From NCBI RefSeq assembly GCF_000012945.1, contig NC_007509.1:930001-994000 (forward strand): a stretch of 64,000 bases of DNA. The letters run 5' to 3'. Source of the stretch: Burkholderia lata (GTDB taxonomy: Bacteria > Pseudomonadota > Gammaproteobacteria > Burkholderiales > Burkholderiaceae). How positions within the stretch are numbered: position 1 is the first letter of the stretch; every line of letters starts with the position of its first letter. Below are positions 53,901-62,722 of the stretch, piece by piece. The notes beneath the pieces are model-generated. The model made no database searches, had not been told where the DNA came from, and saw nothing but the letters and a program-made list of their open reading frames with translations. Made by a program: the position numbers and the translations under genes.

Positions 53901-56547
53901 ACGACAGGCCGGTTGATGTGGACGTCGACAATGACGTCACTGCGCTGTTGGTCGAACTCAGGCCGGTCGACAGCGAGCTGATACCCGTCGAGGTCGAGGT
54001 GGACAGCGACGTTACCGAGCTGTTGGTCGAGCTCAAGCCCGTCGACAACGAGCTGATGCCGGTCGAGGTCGAAGTCGACAGCGACGTGATCGCGCTATTG
54101 GCCGACGACAATCCGGTTGACGTGGAGGTCGACAACGACGTCACCGAGCTGTTGGTCGAACTCAACCCCGTCGACAGCGAGCCGATGCCGGTTGAAGTCG
54201 ACGTAGAAAGCGACGTGATCGCACTATTGGCCGACGACAGGCCCGTCGACGTAGACGTCGACAATGACGTCACCGAGCTATTGGTCGAGCTCAACCCCGT
54301 CGACAATGAGCTGATGCCCGTCGAAGTCGATGTCGAAAGCGACGTGATCGCACTGTTGGCCGACGACAGGCCCGTCGACGTCGAAGTCGACAATGACGTC
54401 ACCGAGCTGTTGGTCGAGCTCAACCCCGTCGACAGCGAGCTGATACCCGTCGACGCTGACGTCGAAAGCGACGTGATCGCGCTATTGGCCGACGACAGGC
54501 CCGTCGACGTCGAAGTCGACAATGACGTCACCGAGCTGTTGGTCGAACTCAACCCCGTCGACAATGAGCTGATGCCGGTCGAGGTCGAAGTCGACAGCGA
54601 CGTGATCGCGCTATTGGCCGACGACAATCCGGTCGACGTAGAGGTCGACAATGACGTCACCGCGCTGTTGGTCGAACTCAACCCCGTCGACAGCGAGCTG
54701 ATCCCCGTCGAAGCCGACGTCGAAAGCGACGTGATCGCACTATTGGCCGACGACAACCCGGTCGACAACGACGACACCCCCGTCGACAACGAACTGACAC
54801 TCGACGCCGTCGAAGTCGACAGCGAATTCACCGCCTGATTTGTCGCATCGAGCTGCGACCCGTTGATCGCATCCGTGCTCGCCGAACTGATGCGCCCGGC
54901 CGCGACATTGGTGATCTGGCGCTCGGTCCCTGCCGCACCGACGCTGACGACACTGGTCGGATTCGTGCCCTTGAACGTGTACGTCACGCCGCCGATCGTC
55001 GCGCTTGCGGTCGGATTCGGCACGGCCGTCGTCGAACCCGAACCGAGCGCGACATCGCCCGCATTGTTCGCGACCGCCGACGCGCCAAACGCCACCGCAC
55101 CGGCCGCCGCGGCCGTCGACGTGTTGCCGAGCGCGAGCGAGCCGGTGCCCTGAGCGATGTTCGAATTGCCGATGGCGACCGCGCCGTCGCCGTTCGCCGT
55201 GTTGTTCGACCCGGCCGTGACCGCGCCGGTGCCGATCGCGGTGCTCGGATCGCCGATCGCCACCGCACCGTTGCCGCTGACCGTCTGTCCCAGACCGAGC
55301 GCGACGGCACCGAGGCCGCCCAGCACCTTCGAGTTGTTGCCCCCAGCAATCGAGCCTGCACCCGCCGCGGCCGCGACAGAGTTGCTGTCGCCGATCGCCA
55401 CTGTGGAACCCGCCGCCGCGACGCTGTTGATGCCGATGGCCGTCGCATTCGTGGCCGACGCCGTCGCACCGGCCCCCAGTGCGCTCGCCGATACGCCGGT
55501 CGCAAGCGAGGCATTACCAAGCGCGGTCGCGAACTGCTTCGTCGCGCTCGACTGGACGCCCACAGCAATCGAACTGACACCCGCCGCATTCGCGCTCGTG
55601 CCGAACGCCATCGAGGTATCGGCGCCAGCCGTCGTATTCGAGCCCAACGCGATCGAACTGGTACCGAGCGACTGCGTGCCCGAGCCGGCCACCCCCGCGG
55701 TGCCGCCCCAGCCGATCGCGATCGACGTCGTGCCCTTCCCGCCGCTGTTGACACCCATCGCGAGAGCAGAATTGCCGGAAGCCAGCGCGCCACTGCCCAC
55801 CGCTACACCGGCCGCGCCAGAACTCGTGGACTGGTTGCCGAGCGCAATCGCGCCCTGGTTGGTCGCTTGCGCCGAAAAGCCGAGCGCAACGCTGCTGAGG
55901 CCCGACGAAACCGCGCCAGAACCGAGCGCTGCCGAACTCTGACCGGAGGCCGTTGCATTGTTGCCGATCCCGATTGCCGACACACTGGTCGCGCCCGCCC
56001 CGCTGCCTATTGCCACCGTGCTGCTTTGCGTCGCACTGGCGAGGTTGCCGATGGCAACCGAGTAATCGCCCGACCCGATCGCCTGCACGCCCATCGACGC
56101 GCTGTTGACGCCGGTCGCCTGCGCGTTGATGCCGACGGCCGTCGACGCATCACCCATCGCATGCGCGCCCGGGCCGAGCGCCGTGGCCGACACGCCCTGC
56201 GCCGTCGACAGGTTGCCCAACGCGGTGGAATTCGTCTGCGCGGCACTTGAGCCGACACCGATCGCGATCGACGAGATGCCGCCGGTGGCCGTGCCGCCAT
56301 CCGGGTTGTACTGCGCGTGCGCGCCGGCATGGAACAGCGCGAGATACGCAGACGCCATCAGCACGGTGAGCCGCCTGAGCGACGGAGTCGAAGGCGTGCC
56401 CGCGCGCGCCGCGGCGCCTCCGTCCAACGCACGCTCCGGCGTGCCACGCGACGACGCGACGCGCTTTCCGCGCGCACGGTCAAGCTCCGAAGCCGCAACC
56501 CAGGCTCCCAATGCTTCGTTCCAGATCGACTTGAACGACTTGTTCAT
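50983..56547 (-). CDS. Trimeric autotransporter adhesin (YadA-like)
   Basis: An 1854-residue surface adhesin. The N-terminus MNKSFKSIWNEALGAWVAAS is the extended signal peptide region (ESPR). The hydrophobic signal is LTVLMASAYLALFHAGAHAQ. Residues about 85-560 are YadA head repeats (AIGVGSSA, ALGNLSTA type). Residues about 571-1271 form a stalk of Ser/Thr/Leu repeats. A second head-like part and connector (INGSQL, AVNVSQL) follow, and the last about 70 residues are the beta-barrel anchor (MAVGVQARVTENLKATLNGG ending in YQWK). GAGGGAAG precedes the ATG. It likely mediates attachment to host or abiotic surfaces. Confidence 0.95.
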   Translation of the reverse strand: MNKSFKSIWNEALGAWVAASELDRARGKRVASSRGTPERALDGGAAARAGTPSTPSLRRLTVLMASAYLALFHAGAHAQYNPDGGTATGGISSIAIGVGSSAAQTNSTALGNLSTAQGVSATALGPGAHAMGDASTAVGINAQATGVNSASMGVQAIGSGDYSVAIGNLASATQSSTVAIGSGAGATSVSAIGIGNNATASGQSSAALGSGAVSSGLSSVALGFSAQATNQGAIALGNQSTSSGAAGVAVGSGALASGNSALAMGVNSGGKGTTSIAIGWGGTAGVAGSGTQSLGTSSIALGSNTTAGADTSMAFGTSANAAGVSSIAVGVQSSATKQFATALGNASLATGVSASALGAGATASATNATAIGINSVAAAGSTVAIGDSNSVAAAAGAGSIAGGNNSKVLGGLGAVALGLGQTVSGNGAVAIGDPSTAIGTGAVTAGSNNTANGDGAVAIGNSNIAQGTGSLALGNTSTAAAAGAVAFGASAVANNAGDVALGSGSTTAVPNPTASATIGGVTYTFKGTNPTSVVSVGAAGTERQITNVAAGRISSASTDAINGSQLDATNQAVNSLSTSTASSVSSLSTGVSSLSTGLSSANSAITSLSTSASTGISSLSTGLSSTNSAVTSLSTSTSTGLSSANSAITSLSTSTSTGISSLSTGLSSTNSSVTSLSTSTSTGLSSANSAITSLSTSASTGISSLSTGLSSTNSSVTSLSTSTSTGLSSANSAITSLSTSTSTGISSLSTGLSSTNSSVTSLSTSTSTGLSSANSAITSLSTSTSTGIGSLSTGLSSTNSSVTSLSTSTSTGLSSANSAITSLSTSTSTGISSLSTGLSSTNSSVTSLSTSTSTGISSLSTGLSSTNSAVTSLSTSTSTGLSSANSSIASLSTSTSTGISSLSTGLSSTNSAVSSLSTSTSTGLSSTNSTITSLSSSASTGLSSTNSSVASLSTSTSTAVGSLSTGLSSTNSAVTSLSTSTSTGISSLSTGLSSTNSAVTSLSTSTSTAVGSLSTGLSSTNSSVTSLSTSTSTAVGSLSTGLSSTNSSVTSLSTSTSTAVGSLSTGLSSTNSAVTSLSTSTSTAVGSLSTGLSSTNSSVTSLSTSTSTAVGSLSTGLSSTNSSVTSLSTSTSTAVGSLSTGLSTTNSTVTSLSTSTSTSINSLSTGLSSTNSAVMSLSTSTSTAVGSLSTGLSTTNSNVTSLSTATSTSIGSLSTGLSSTTSSIASLSTSTSTTVGSLSTGLSSTNSNLTSLSTATSTGIGSLSTGLSSIANNNTNLGNSTAGAIGGGATYDPTTGKISAPSYVTYNSDGSTTINNNVGSAIDNINAHGIKYFHANSTAPDSQALGVDSVAIGPNAISKVDGSIALGSGSVSDRATTPASGIIRNGTASIPFNTTDQTLLGAVSVGDATSKTYRQITNVADGTGQQDAVTVRQLTGALQSFAVTGQKYFHANSTAADSLSVGAESVAVGPTTVVNGDNGVGIGNGAIVDQTAPGGVAIGQAASVAQADAIALGSGATALGAQSVAQGANAKAVSVGSVALGSGALGNATDALALGAGASATFANSVALGAGSLTTVGALTNYVAYGLSSPQSSAGEVNIGNRQITGLAAGKNGTDAVNVSQLDSVANQLTTLIDQRTTNLGGQYTTNPNGTNVPPGSTGPNSSAGGSGAVASGSNSTAVGNNSLASGNGSTAIGVGSTASGNNSAAIGTGSNDGGRSNVVAVGSTESARQVVNVAAGTQGTDAVNVNQLNAVSNQFTQSLNTVNNQLTQMQQQIQQTDSMAREGIAATAAMASIPHMDRDSNFAMGVGTATFQGQKAMAVGVQARVTENLKATLNGGFAGSQRVVGAGMLYQWK
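52735..54835 (-). repeat. Tandem repeats of the adhesin stalk (75-bp and 129-bp units)
   Basis: The stalk part contains two repeat types. Toward the C-terminus (52735-53740) the 25-residue unit SLSTGLSSTNSSVTSLSTST + STAVG (75 bp) recurs about 13 times. Toward the N-terminus (53740-54835) a longer composite unit of about 43 residues alternates GLSSTNSSVTSLST and GLSSANSAITSLST blocks. Copies are very similar at DNA level, so unequal recombination should vary stalk length. Confidence 0.9.
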
Positions 56548-57374
56548 CTTGTCTTCCCTCGGTTCTCATGTGCTGGATGACGCAACGGCAAACGCGACGG
56601 CCGACGAGAACACCCTCTGCGCATTCCCGTCCACCTCGCGACGCCCCGCTATTCACTTTGGATCACTAAATAAACAACTGAGTAACGCTGCACGACACGC
56701 GCGATGGACATCGCGATCACGCGACTGCACGCCGCCCGTGTCCGTCGACACGATGCAAGGCGACGATCGCCGGTTATCGAATCATGGAAGTCGACGTGGC
56801 GAGCCCGGCGGCACGATGCGCAACGCGCCGCTCATCCGCACGCGCGTGCGCCATCGCGCCGAACCCGCGACGACCTCGAATCTCATGGGAAAGCGTCATT
56901 CAGACGCCGGATAGGCGGAAGCCGGCCCGCACCCGAGGGCGGCCCGCCCTGTTTCATTCAGGAGGAGGATGACGCCATGCGATCCCCGGGACTGAAGCAT
57001 GCGCCGCCGGCTCGTGCGAACCGGTGCGTTGGCCTGTCATGCCTGCTGTATTCATCTTTTTCGTGCCCGCCTGATTCGAAAGCGCGCCGCGCGCGACCGT
57101 CCCCCGATGGATCGAACCCTCGGACGGCCCACGCGCAGCCACTCACCCTTTCCGTCCGGCATTCAAACGCATTTTCCGGATTCCCGGAACAGCATCGACG
57201 ACTTGCCGGACGACCCCTGCACCGAATTAATCGAGCGAATTTCCTTGACGATTTCGTCTCGACCGGCGCCTCTTACCAACCGCATTCCACCACTCACCGG
57301 CTTTTCTTATATAGCAACGTATTTGGTGAATGATGAAACTTGCATTACCCTCGTGCCCGTTATTCGTTTGCCGC

Positions 57375-57399
57375 CGCGATCCCACATCATGGGATCGCG
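57375..57399. promoter_or_regulatory. Perfect palindrome in the adhesin/regulator interval
   Basis: Ten-base arms CGCGATCCCA and TGGGATCGCG with a 5-nt centre. It could be a protein-binding site or a transcript hairpin; no U-run follows on either strand. Confidence 0.5.
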
Positions 57400-57533
57400 C
57401 ATCAATCAATGTCTCATTGGTATCGCATGCATCGGGATAGAACCTCGGCATGCGATTCGCACGATCCCGACCGTTTCAAAGAACCGATTCCAGCCGCGCC
57501 GGGGCTAGTGTGCGGGCATCCGCCGGAACAAAC

Positions 57534-57598
57534 CTTTTCCAGAGCGGAAAAATACTTTTCCGGAGCGGACGGCATTTACATTAATACATTCCAGAGCA
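57534..57598 (+). promoter_or_regulatory. Direct-repeat array TTCC(A/G)GAGC
   Basis: CTTTTCCAGAGCGGA (57534-57548) and CTTTTCCGGAGCGGA (57555-57569) match at 14 of 15 bases and start 21 bp apart, two helical turns. A third TTCCAGAGC follows 31 bp further (57589-57597). Such phased direct repeats suit AraC-type or response-regulator binding. Confidence 0.5.
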
Positions 57599-57988
57599 AA
57601 TTGCGATTTCATCGCTAACACGATTCCAGCCATACATTAGAAAAAAATTAATCAGGCAAGCCACACCCCATTCATATTCTTTACATGGAACACACCAACC
57701 TGAAGACGCACATCAAATTGATTCTTCACCAGCAGCAATTCTAATTTTTCCAAATTAATCCGGAAATAAAGACCGATCATTAAAAATCAATTCGGCACGT
57801 TTTTCCGCATCCGTTCCGTTTGACGGAACGCCGTGGCGACCGACACGCAACGCCTTGCCGCACAAGCCCCCACGGGACGCGCGGAATCCTCACAATATGA
57901 GCTGTCGTCGGCATATAATTTTTCGCAACAATCGCGCAGACAGCGATGCCTCATCCTGACCGGCCACCCTTCCACCGCATCCGCCACC

Positions 57989-58825
57989 ATGTCATCCCGC
58001 TCGTCCAGTTCGGCGTCGCCTCGTCCCACGCCTGATCTTGCTGACGCACATATTCTTGTCGTCGACGATCGCCCGAACGACCTGCGGCTCCTGACCGAAA
58101 TCCTGCGCGCCGCACGGTGCCGGATCAGCGTCGCGTTCGACGGGCTGCAGGCCTATCACCGTGCCCAGGCGATCGCGCCCGACCTGATCCTGATGGATGT
58201 CCGCATGCCGCGCATGGACGGCTTCGCCGCGTGCCGCCTGCTGGCGTCGACGCCTTCGACGCAATCGATCCCGGTCATCATCCTGACGGCCGCGGGCGAT
58301 CTCGAGGATCGCATCGCCGGGCTCGAAACGGGTGCGATCGACTACATCATCAAGCCGTTCGAGCCGACCGAAGTGCTGGCCCGGATCCGCAATCACCTGA
58401 AACGGGCACGGCGCAGCCAGCCGTTCGCGCATTTGCCCGAGTTGCCCGACAATCCCGATGCGGCCCTCGTGCGCGCGGCGTCTGAGGTCCTGTTGCGCGA
58501 CCTGCGCCATCCGCCCGCGCTCGAGGAACTCGCCCGACAGGTCGGCACGCACGAAAAGCGCCTGTCCCGCGTGTTCCGCGACCATCTCGGCCAGACCGTG
58601 TTCGAATATCTGCGCGACACGCGCCTGCGCGCCGCGATGCACTTCCTCGCGGAGACGTCGATGGGGATCGGCGACATCGCCGAGGAAATCGGCTTTTCCA
58701 CGCCCGGCAACTTCGCCACCGCCTTCCGCGAACGCTTCGGCATCACGCCGTCCGACTGGCGCCGCCAGCGCCATGCGGTCAATGCCCCGCCCGCCACGCC
58801 CGGTGAGCACCACCACGATGTGTAG
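57989..58825 (+). CDS. Response regulator with REC and AraC-type DNA-binding domains
   Basis: About 278 residues from ATG 57989. The receiver domain (ILVVDDRPNDLRLLTEIL) has the phosphoacceptor Asp70 in LILMDVRMPRMDG, Thr in VIILTAAGD and Lys in DYIIKPFEPTEVL. The output domain is AraC-type: LEELARQVGTHEKRLSRVFR, LGQTVFEYLRDTRLRAAMHF and IGDIAEEIGFSTPGNFATAF. The start is uncertain; a GTG at 57833 would add 52 residues, and no ribosome-binding site is clear for either. Its stop overlaps the kinase start by eight bases, so the two form a co-translated pair. It lies divergent from the adhesin gene. Confidence 0.9.
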   Translation: MSSRSSSSASPRPTPDLADAHILVVDDRPNDLRLLTEILRAARCRISVAFDGLQAYHRAQAIAPDLILMDVRMPRMDGFAACRLLASTPSTQSIPVIILTAAGDLEDRIAGLETGAIDYIIKPFEPTEVLARIRNHLKRARRSQPFAHLPELPDNPDAALVRAASEVLLRDLRHPPALEELARQVGTHEKRLSRVFRDHLGQTVFEYLRDTRLRAAMHFLAETSMGIGDIAEEIGFSTPGNFATAFRERFGITPSDWRRQRHAVNAPPATPGEHHHDV

Positions 58826-61166
58826 GCGCCACGCGGCATGGGCAGCCGGATGTCGCGCGATGCTGCTGCTTCTGCTCGCGATGGCCGTCACCTGCGCGAC
58901 GGCGCGCGCCGCGACGACGCCGAACCCCGCGCAACTGGACGCCGTATCGGTATTCGAGGACGCGAGCGCGACGATGTCCGCCGACCAGGTCGCCGCACGG
59001 CTCGCCGATCCGGTGCATGGCACGCCGGTGGCCGGCACGTCGTCGTTCAACGTCGAGTTCTCGCGATCGGCATGGTGGATCCGCGCCACGCTGACCAACC
59101 GCGACAGCGCCGCGCGCCCGCTGGTGCTCGCGATTCGCGACGCGCGCGTCGACCAGGCGGATTTCTATATCGGCCAGAACGGCCGGTGGACACTCGACAG
59201 CCGCTTCCCGGCCAGCGGCGCCGGCGGTGATGCCGCCGGGCCGCCGTCGCGCTACCCGGCGCTCAACGTCACGCTGCGCGCCGGCGAAAGCCTCCCCGTG
59301 CTGATCCGCGTCACGTCGCGCAAGGAAATGCGGCTCGCGCCGGCCGCATTCACGCATGCGGCGTGGGATGCGCTGGAACGGCGCGCGACGATGTGGGACT
59401 TCGGCTTCTTCGGCGGGCTACTCGCGCTCATGTGGTGCGCGCTGCTGATCGGGTTCTTTTCGCGCAGCGGCGTGTTCCACGTGCTGGCCGCGCTGGCGCT
59501 GACCACGACGCTGTTCGAAGCGGCCTACCGCGGCTATCTGGCGATGGCCTTGCCGCCTGCGCTACGTGAATGGTCGGCGCGCGGCGAAGTCATCTTCGCG
59601 TACCTGGCGGTCTCCTGCTTCATCGTGTTCATCCTGATGGTCGCCCGGCGCGAGCAGACGAAGCTGCCGATGCGCGCGATCTACATGGCATTCCTCGCGC
59701 TCGAAGCCGTCGGCCTGGCCGGCGCCGCGTGCGGCGACCTGCTGACGTTCACGTGGTTCTGCCTGCGGCTGAACGCGCTGGTCGGGATCGTCAACATCAG
59801 CCTCGCGCTGATGCTCGCGATCCGCCGGACGCCAACCGGCCGCGTGATGCTGATTGCCATCGCGATCGCCACCTTCAACATGCTGATCCGCGTGCTCGAC
59901 GGCATGAACACGCTGCCGCCCGCGCTCAACTGGCTGAAATCCGACATCTTCCCGAACCCCGTCATCGCGGTCATCGGCCTCGCCACGCACCTGCTGGTGC
60001 TGGCCGCATGGATCCACCACGTCGGGCGCCAGCGCACCGAGGCGAGGAAGCGGCTCGAACACTGGCAACTCACCGAACAGGATCGCCTGCGCGACGAAGT
60101 CGCACGACGCACGCTCGCGCTCAACGACGCGCTGCAACAGGTGACGACCCACATGCAGCAGAAGATCGAGACGCTCGGCTACGTCAGCCACGACCTGCGC
60201 GCGCCGCTGTCCACGATCAACGGCTACGCGAAGCTGTTGCTGCAAGGCGCGACGCACGGCCAGGCGCGGCTGATCCGGTCGATCGACCGCAGCATCCGCT
60301 ACCAGCTCACGCTGATCGATGAACTGCTCGCGTTCACGAAGGCCGAACTGCAGCCGCTCGGCGTGTCGCCGGATGCCACCGACCTGCCCGGCCTGCTCGA
60401 CGACATCGGCCACTATGCGGTCGCGCTGTGCGCGCAGCAGGACAACCGGTTCGTGTACCGGCCGGCCACGGCGCTGCCGCGCACGGTGTCGATCGACGGC
60501 ATGCGGCTGCAGCAGGTGCTGCTCAACCTGCTGTCCAATGCGTCGAAGTTCACGCGCGACGGCACGGTCACGCTGTCGATTCATGCCGCGCGCGAAGGCG
60601 ACACGTGGCGCCTGCGGTTCGAAGTGGCCGATACGGGCATCGGGATCGACATCAGCGGAAACCGCGACATCTTCCGTGCGTACCAGCAGGTGCAGGCCGT
60701 GAACGGCGGTACCGGGCTCGGCCTGTTCATCGCACAGCGCATCGTCGGCGCGATGGGGGGCGAGCTGGCCGTGGCCAGCCAGCCGGGTGTCGGCACGGCA
60801 TTCTCGTTCGCGATCGTCGCGCCGGCCGTCGGGCACGCGCTCGTGCCGGTGTCGGAACTCGTCCGGCGGTTTCATCCGGACAGCGATGCCGAGCCGGAGC
60901 ACTCCGCGCCCGCGATGCAGTGCCCGCCCGACGAGGCGCTCGACCAACTGATCCTGCTGGCCGACAACGGGCAACTGACCGATATCGAGGAATGGCTCGG
61001 CCAGTATGCGGACGAGCCGGATTACGCGGCCTTCGTGCAGGACGTGCGCGAACACCTCGATGCACTGGACCTGGACGCGATCGGGAAACTGGCCGGCTCG
61101 CTGAAACATGCGCGCGGCGCCGCGACGTCGTTCGACGCCGAAGCGGACACCGCCGGGCCGGCCTGA
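58818..61166 (+). CDS. Sensor histidine kinase with 7TM-DISM input domain
   Basis: A 782-residue membrane kinase. The signal sequence is MLLLLLAMAVTCATARA. A periplasmic DISM (7TMR-DISMED2-like) domain spans about residues 60-190 (WWIRATLTNRDSAARPLVLA), followed by seven membrane segments (about 200-390) and a coiled linker. The HisKA domain has His458 in SHDLRAPLSTINGYAKLL; the ATPase domain has NLLSNASKFT, DTGIGI and GGTGLGLFIA. A C-terminal acidic tail of about 110 residues resembles a phosphotransfer or helical extension but is not assigned. It should phosphorylate the adjacent REC-AraC regulator. DISM domains often sense carbohydrates. Confidence 0.92.
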   Translation: MCRRHAAWAAGCRAMLLLLLAMAVTCATARAATTPNPAQLDAVSVFEDASATMSADQVAARLADPVHGTPVAGTSSFNVEFSRSAWWIRATLTNRDSAARPLVLAIRDARVDQADFYIGQNGRWTLDSRFPASGAGGDAAGPPSRYPALNVTLRAGESLPVLIRVTSRKEMRLAPAAFTHAAWDALERRATMWDFGFFGGLLALMWCALLIGFFSRSGVFHVLAALALTTTLFEAAYRGYLAMALPPALREWSARGEVIFAYLAVSCFIVFILMVARREQTKLPMRAIYMAFLALEAVGLAGAACGDLLTFTWFCLRLNALVGIVNISLALMLAIRRTPTGRVMLIAIAIATFNMLIRVLDGMNTLPPALNWLKSDIFPNPVIAVIGLATHLLVLAAWIHHVGRQRTEARKRLEHWQLTEQDRLRDEVARRTLALNDALQQVTTHMQQKIETLGYVSHDLRAPLSTINGYAKLLLQGATHGQARLIRSIDRSIRYQLTLIDELLAFTKAELQPLGVSPDATDLPGLLDDIGHYAVALCAQQDNRFVYRPATALPRTVSIDGMRLQQVLLNLLSNASKFTRDGTVTLSIHAAREGDTWRLRFEVADTGIGIDISGNRDIFRAYQQVQAVNGGTGLGLFIAQRIVGAMGGELAVASQPGVGTAFSFAIVAPAVGHALVPVSELVRRFHPDSDAEPEHSAPAMQCPPDEALDQLILLADNGQLTDIEEWLGQYADEPDYAAFVQDVREHLDALDLDAIGKLAGSLKHARGAATSFDAEADTAGPA

Positions 61167-61214
61167 ATCCGCCGGGCGCCCGGTTCCATACGGACCGGAT
61201 GCCGCGCAGGTGAA

Positions 61215-62060
61215 TCAGCGCAATGCGCCCTTCGCGCGCAGTTCGTGGCCGATGCGCACGATTTCGCGCTCGCCCTCCACCAGCGCGGCTGCACTCGTGT
61301 GCACCGAGTAGTTGCCCAGATGCAGGTCGTGCGGATGCGGGACGGCCGTGCCGACCACAAAGCGCGCGTCGGTCACCGCCTCGAATTCGATCGCCGCGTC
61401 GGACGAGTCGAACACCACCAGCTCCCCCTGCCCGACCGGATCCGGCACGCGCAGGCTGCCGTCCATCACGGCGGTCCAGCCGACGCTGCAGCCCGGCTGC
61501 GGCCGGAAGGTCCAGCGCTCGCCGGCCTTGAGCTGCACGACGACGTAGTGGATGCCCGGCGGCGCATCGATCGGGCTGACCGCGTCGCCGCTGCGGCCGA
61601 GCAGCACGCGTGCCGGGCCGTCCGACGGGATGTCGGCGATCGACAGATGCTGGCTGAAGGCCGGCGCCAGCTCGCGCTCCGGCGGCAATGCGACCCACAA
61701 CTGGAACACCTTGACCGGCGGCACGACGGTACCGGTATGCCAGACCCCGCGCCCGGCGCTCATCCATTCGATGTCGCCCGCCACGGTCGCGCCTTCGTGG
61801 CCGGTGGATTCGGCGTAACTGCCTCGACCGTCGATCACGAGCGTGAGCGTCGCGATCCCTGAATGCGGATGCCAGCCGAAACCCGACCCGATCGACGCTT
61901 GCGTGTCGACCAGATCGAGAAAGACGAACGGCTTGATCATCTCGCCGACGTCGGACGGGCTCACCATCCGCACGATCGGCCCGTGTGCGCGGCCGCGCGT
62001 GCGGAAGATGACGTGACGGCCGGTGACGGCGACGTCGGCGGGCTGCGTGGCATGAGACAT
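61215..62060 (-). CDS. Pirin family protein
   Basis: A 281-residue bicupin of the pirin family. The metal-binding motif region HPHSGIATLTLVIDGRGSY carries two His, with IEWMSAGRGVWHTGTVVPP supplying further ligands (Glu/His). The second cupin ends in VVFDSSDAAIEFEAV. Bacterial pirins have been shown to be quercetinases or regulators; the role here is unknown. The ATG at 62060 follows GGAGAA. It is the third gene of a YceI-azoreductase-pirin run on the minus strand, with 35 bp to azoR, and is convergent with the kinase gene. Confidence 0.9.
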   Translation of the reverse strand: MSHATQPADVAVTGRHVIFRTRGRAHGPIVRMVSPSDVGEMIKPFVFLDLVDTQASIGSGFGWHPHSGIATLTLVIDGRGSYAESTGHEGATVAGDIEWMSAGRGVWHTGTVVPPVKVFQLWVALPPERELAPAFSQHLSIADIPSDGPARVLLGRSGDAVSPIDAPPGIHYVVVQLKAGERWTFRPQPGCSVGWTAVMDGSLRVPDPVGQGELVVFDSSDAAIEFEAVTDARFVVGTAVPHPHDLHLGNYSVHTSAAALVEGEREIVRIGHELRAKGALR

Positions 62061-62095
62061 GGTGATTCTCCGGTGGTCAGCTCGATCGCGCGGCA

Positions 62096-62701
62096 TCAGG
62101 CCGCGAGCGCGGCCGCTGCTTCCTTCGCCGACGCGATGGCGCCGCTGCGCAGGTCGGGCCCCATCGCCACGCCTTCCGCACGAATGAACGTGATGTCGGT
62201 GATGCCCAGGAAACCGAACGCCGCTTTCAGATAGGTTTCCTGATGATCGAAGGCCGCGGCAGGTGACCCTTCGCTGTACACGCCGCCGCGCGACGATGCG
62301 ACGACCAGCTTCTTGCCGCCGCACAACCCGACCGGCCCGTTCTCGCCGTAACGAAACGTCGTGCCGGCCACCGAGATGCGGTCGATCCACGCTTTCAGTT
62401 GCGACGCGATGCCGAAGTTGTACATCGGCGCGCCGATCACCACGATATCCGCGGCGAGAAATTCGGCGAGGGCGCGCTGGCCGATCTCGACGTCCGCCTT
62501 CAGCGCGTCGGAAATCGGGGCGCCCTGCGCGGCGGCCAGATGTTCAGCGCTCAGATGGCCGATCGGCGTGGCGGCGAGATCGAGGCGCGTGACCGTGAGG
62601 CCCGGATCGCGGGCACGGAACGTCGCGACGACTTCCGCCGACAGTTCGCGGCTGACGGAGCCCTGGCCGAGGATGCTGGAATCGATATGGAGCAGTTTCA
62701 T
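62096..62701 (-). CDS. azoR: FMN-dependent NADH-azoreductase
   Basis: A 201-residue flavodoxin-like enzyme of the AzoR family. [20 protein letters not shown] is the FMN-phosphate-binding start, [20 protein letters not shown] is the family's central signature, and [11 protein letters not shown] follows. It reduces azo bonds and quinones by two electrons with NADH. It lies 21 bp downstream of the YceI gene and upstream of pirin on the same strand. The divergent LysR gene at 63419 is a likely controller, as LysR-azoR-pirin sets are common in Burkholderia (from memory). Confidence 0.93.
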
Positions 62702-62722
62702 GCGTGTGTTCTCCGAACGGGA

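Larger units (their letters stand above)
56548..57988. other. Long regulatory interval between adhesin and two-component genes
   Basis: About 1.4 kb separates the divergent adhesin and response-regulator genes. It holds no convincing gene. The part at about 57500-57830 is AT-rich, unlike the rest. It holds a strong hairpin and an array of similar short sequences, listed separately. An open frame at 57833-57988 could extend the response regulator. Confidence 0.5.

Noticed and set aside
52679..54838. A 719-codon open frame on the plus strand opposite the adhesin repeats (Asp/Val/Glu-rich).
   Set aside because: It is the antisense reading of the repetitive stalk codons; its repeats mirror the adhesin units exactly, and there is no start signal or known domain.
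56999..57508. A 169-codon plus-strand frame in the adhesin/regulator interval.
   Set aside because: Poor codon use, no ribosome-binding site and it overlaps the palindrome at 57375; not supported as a gene.
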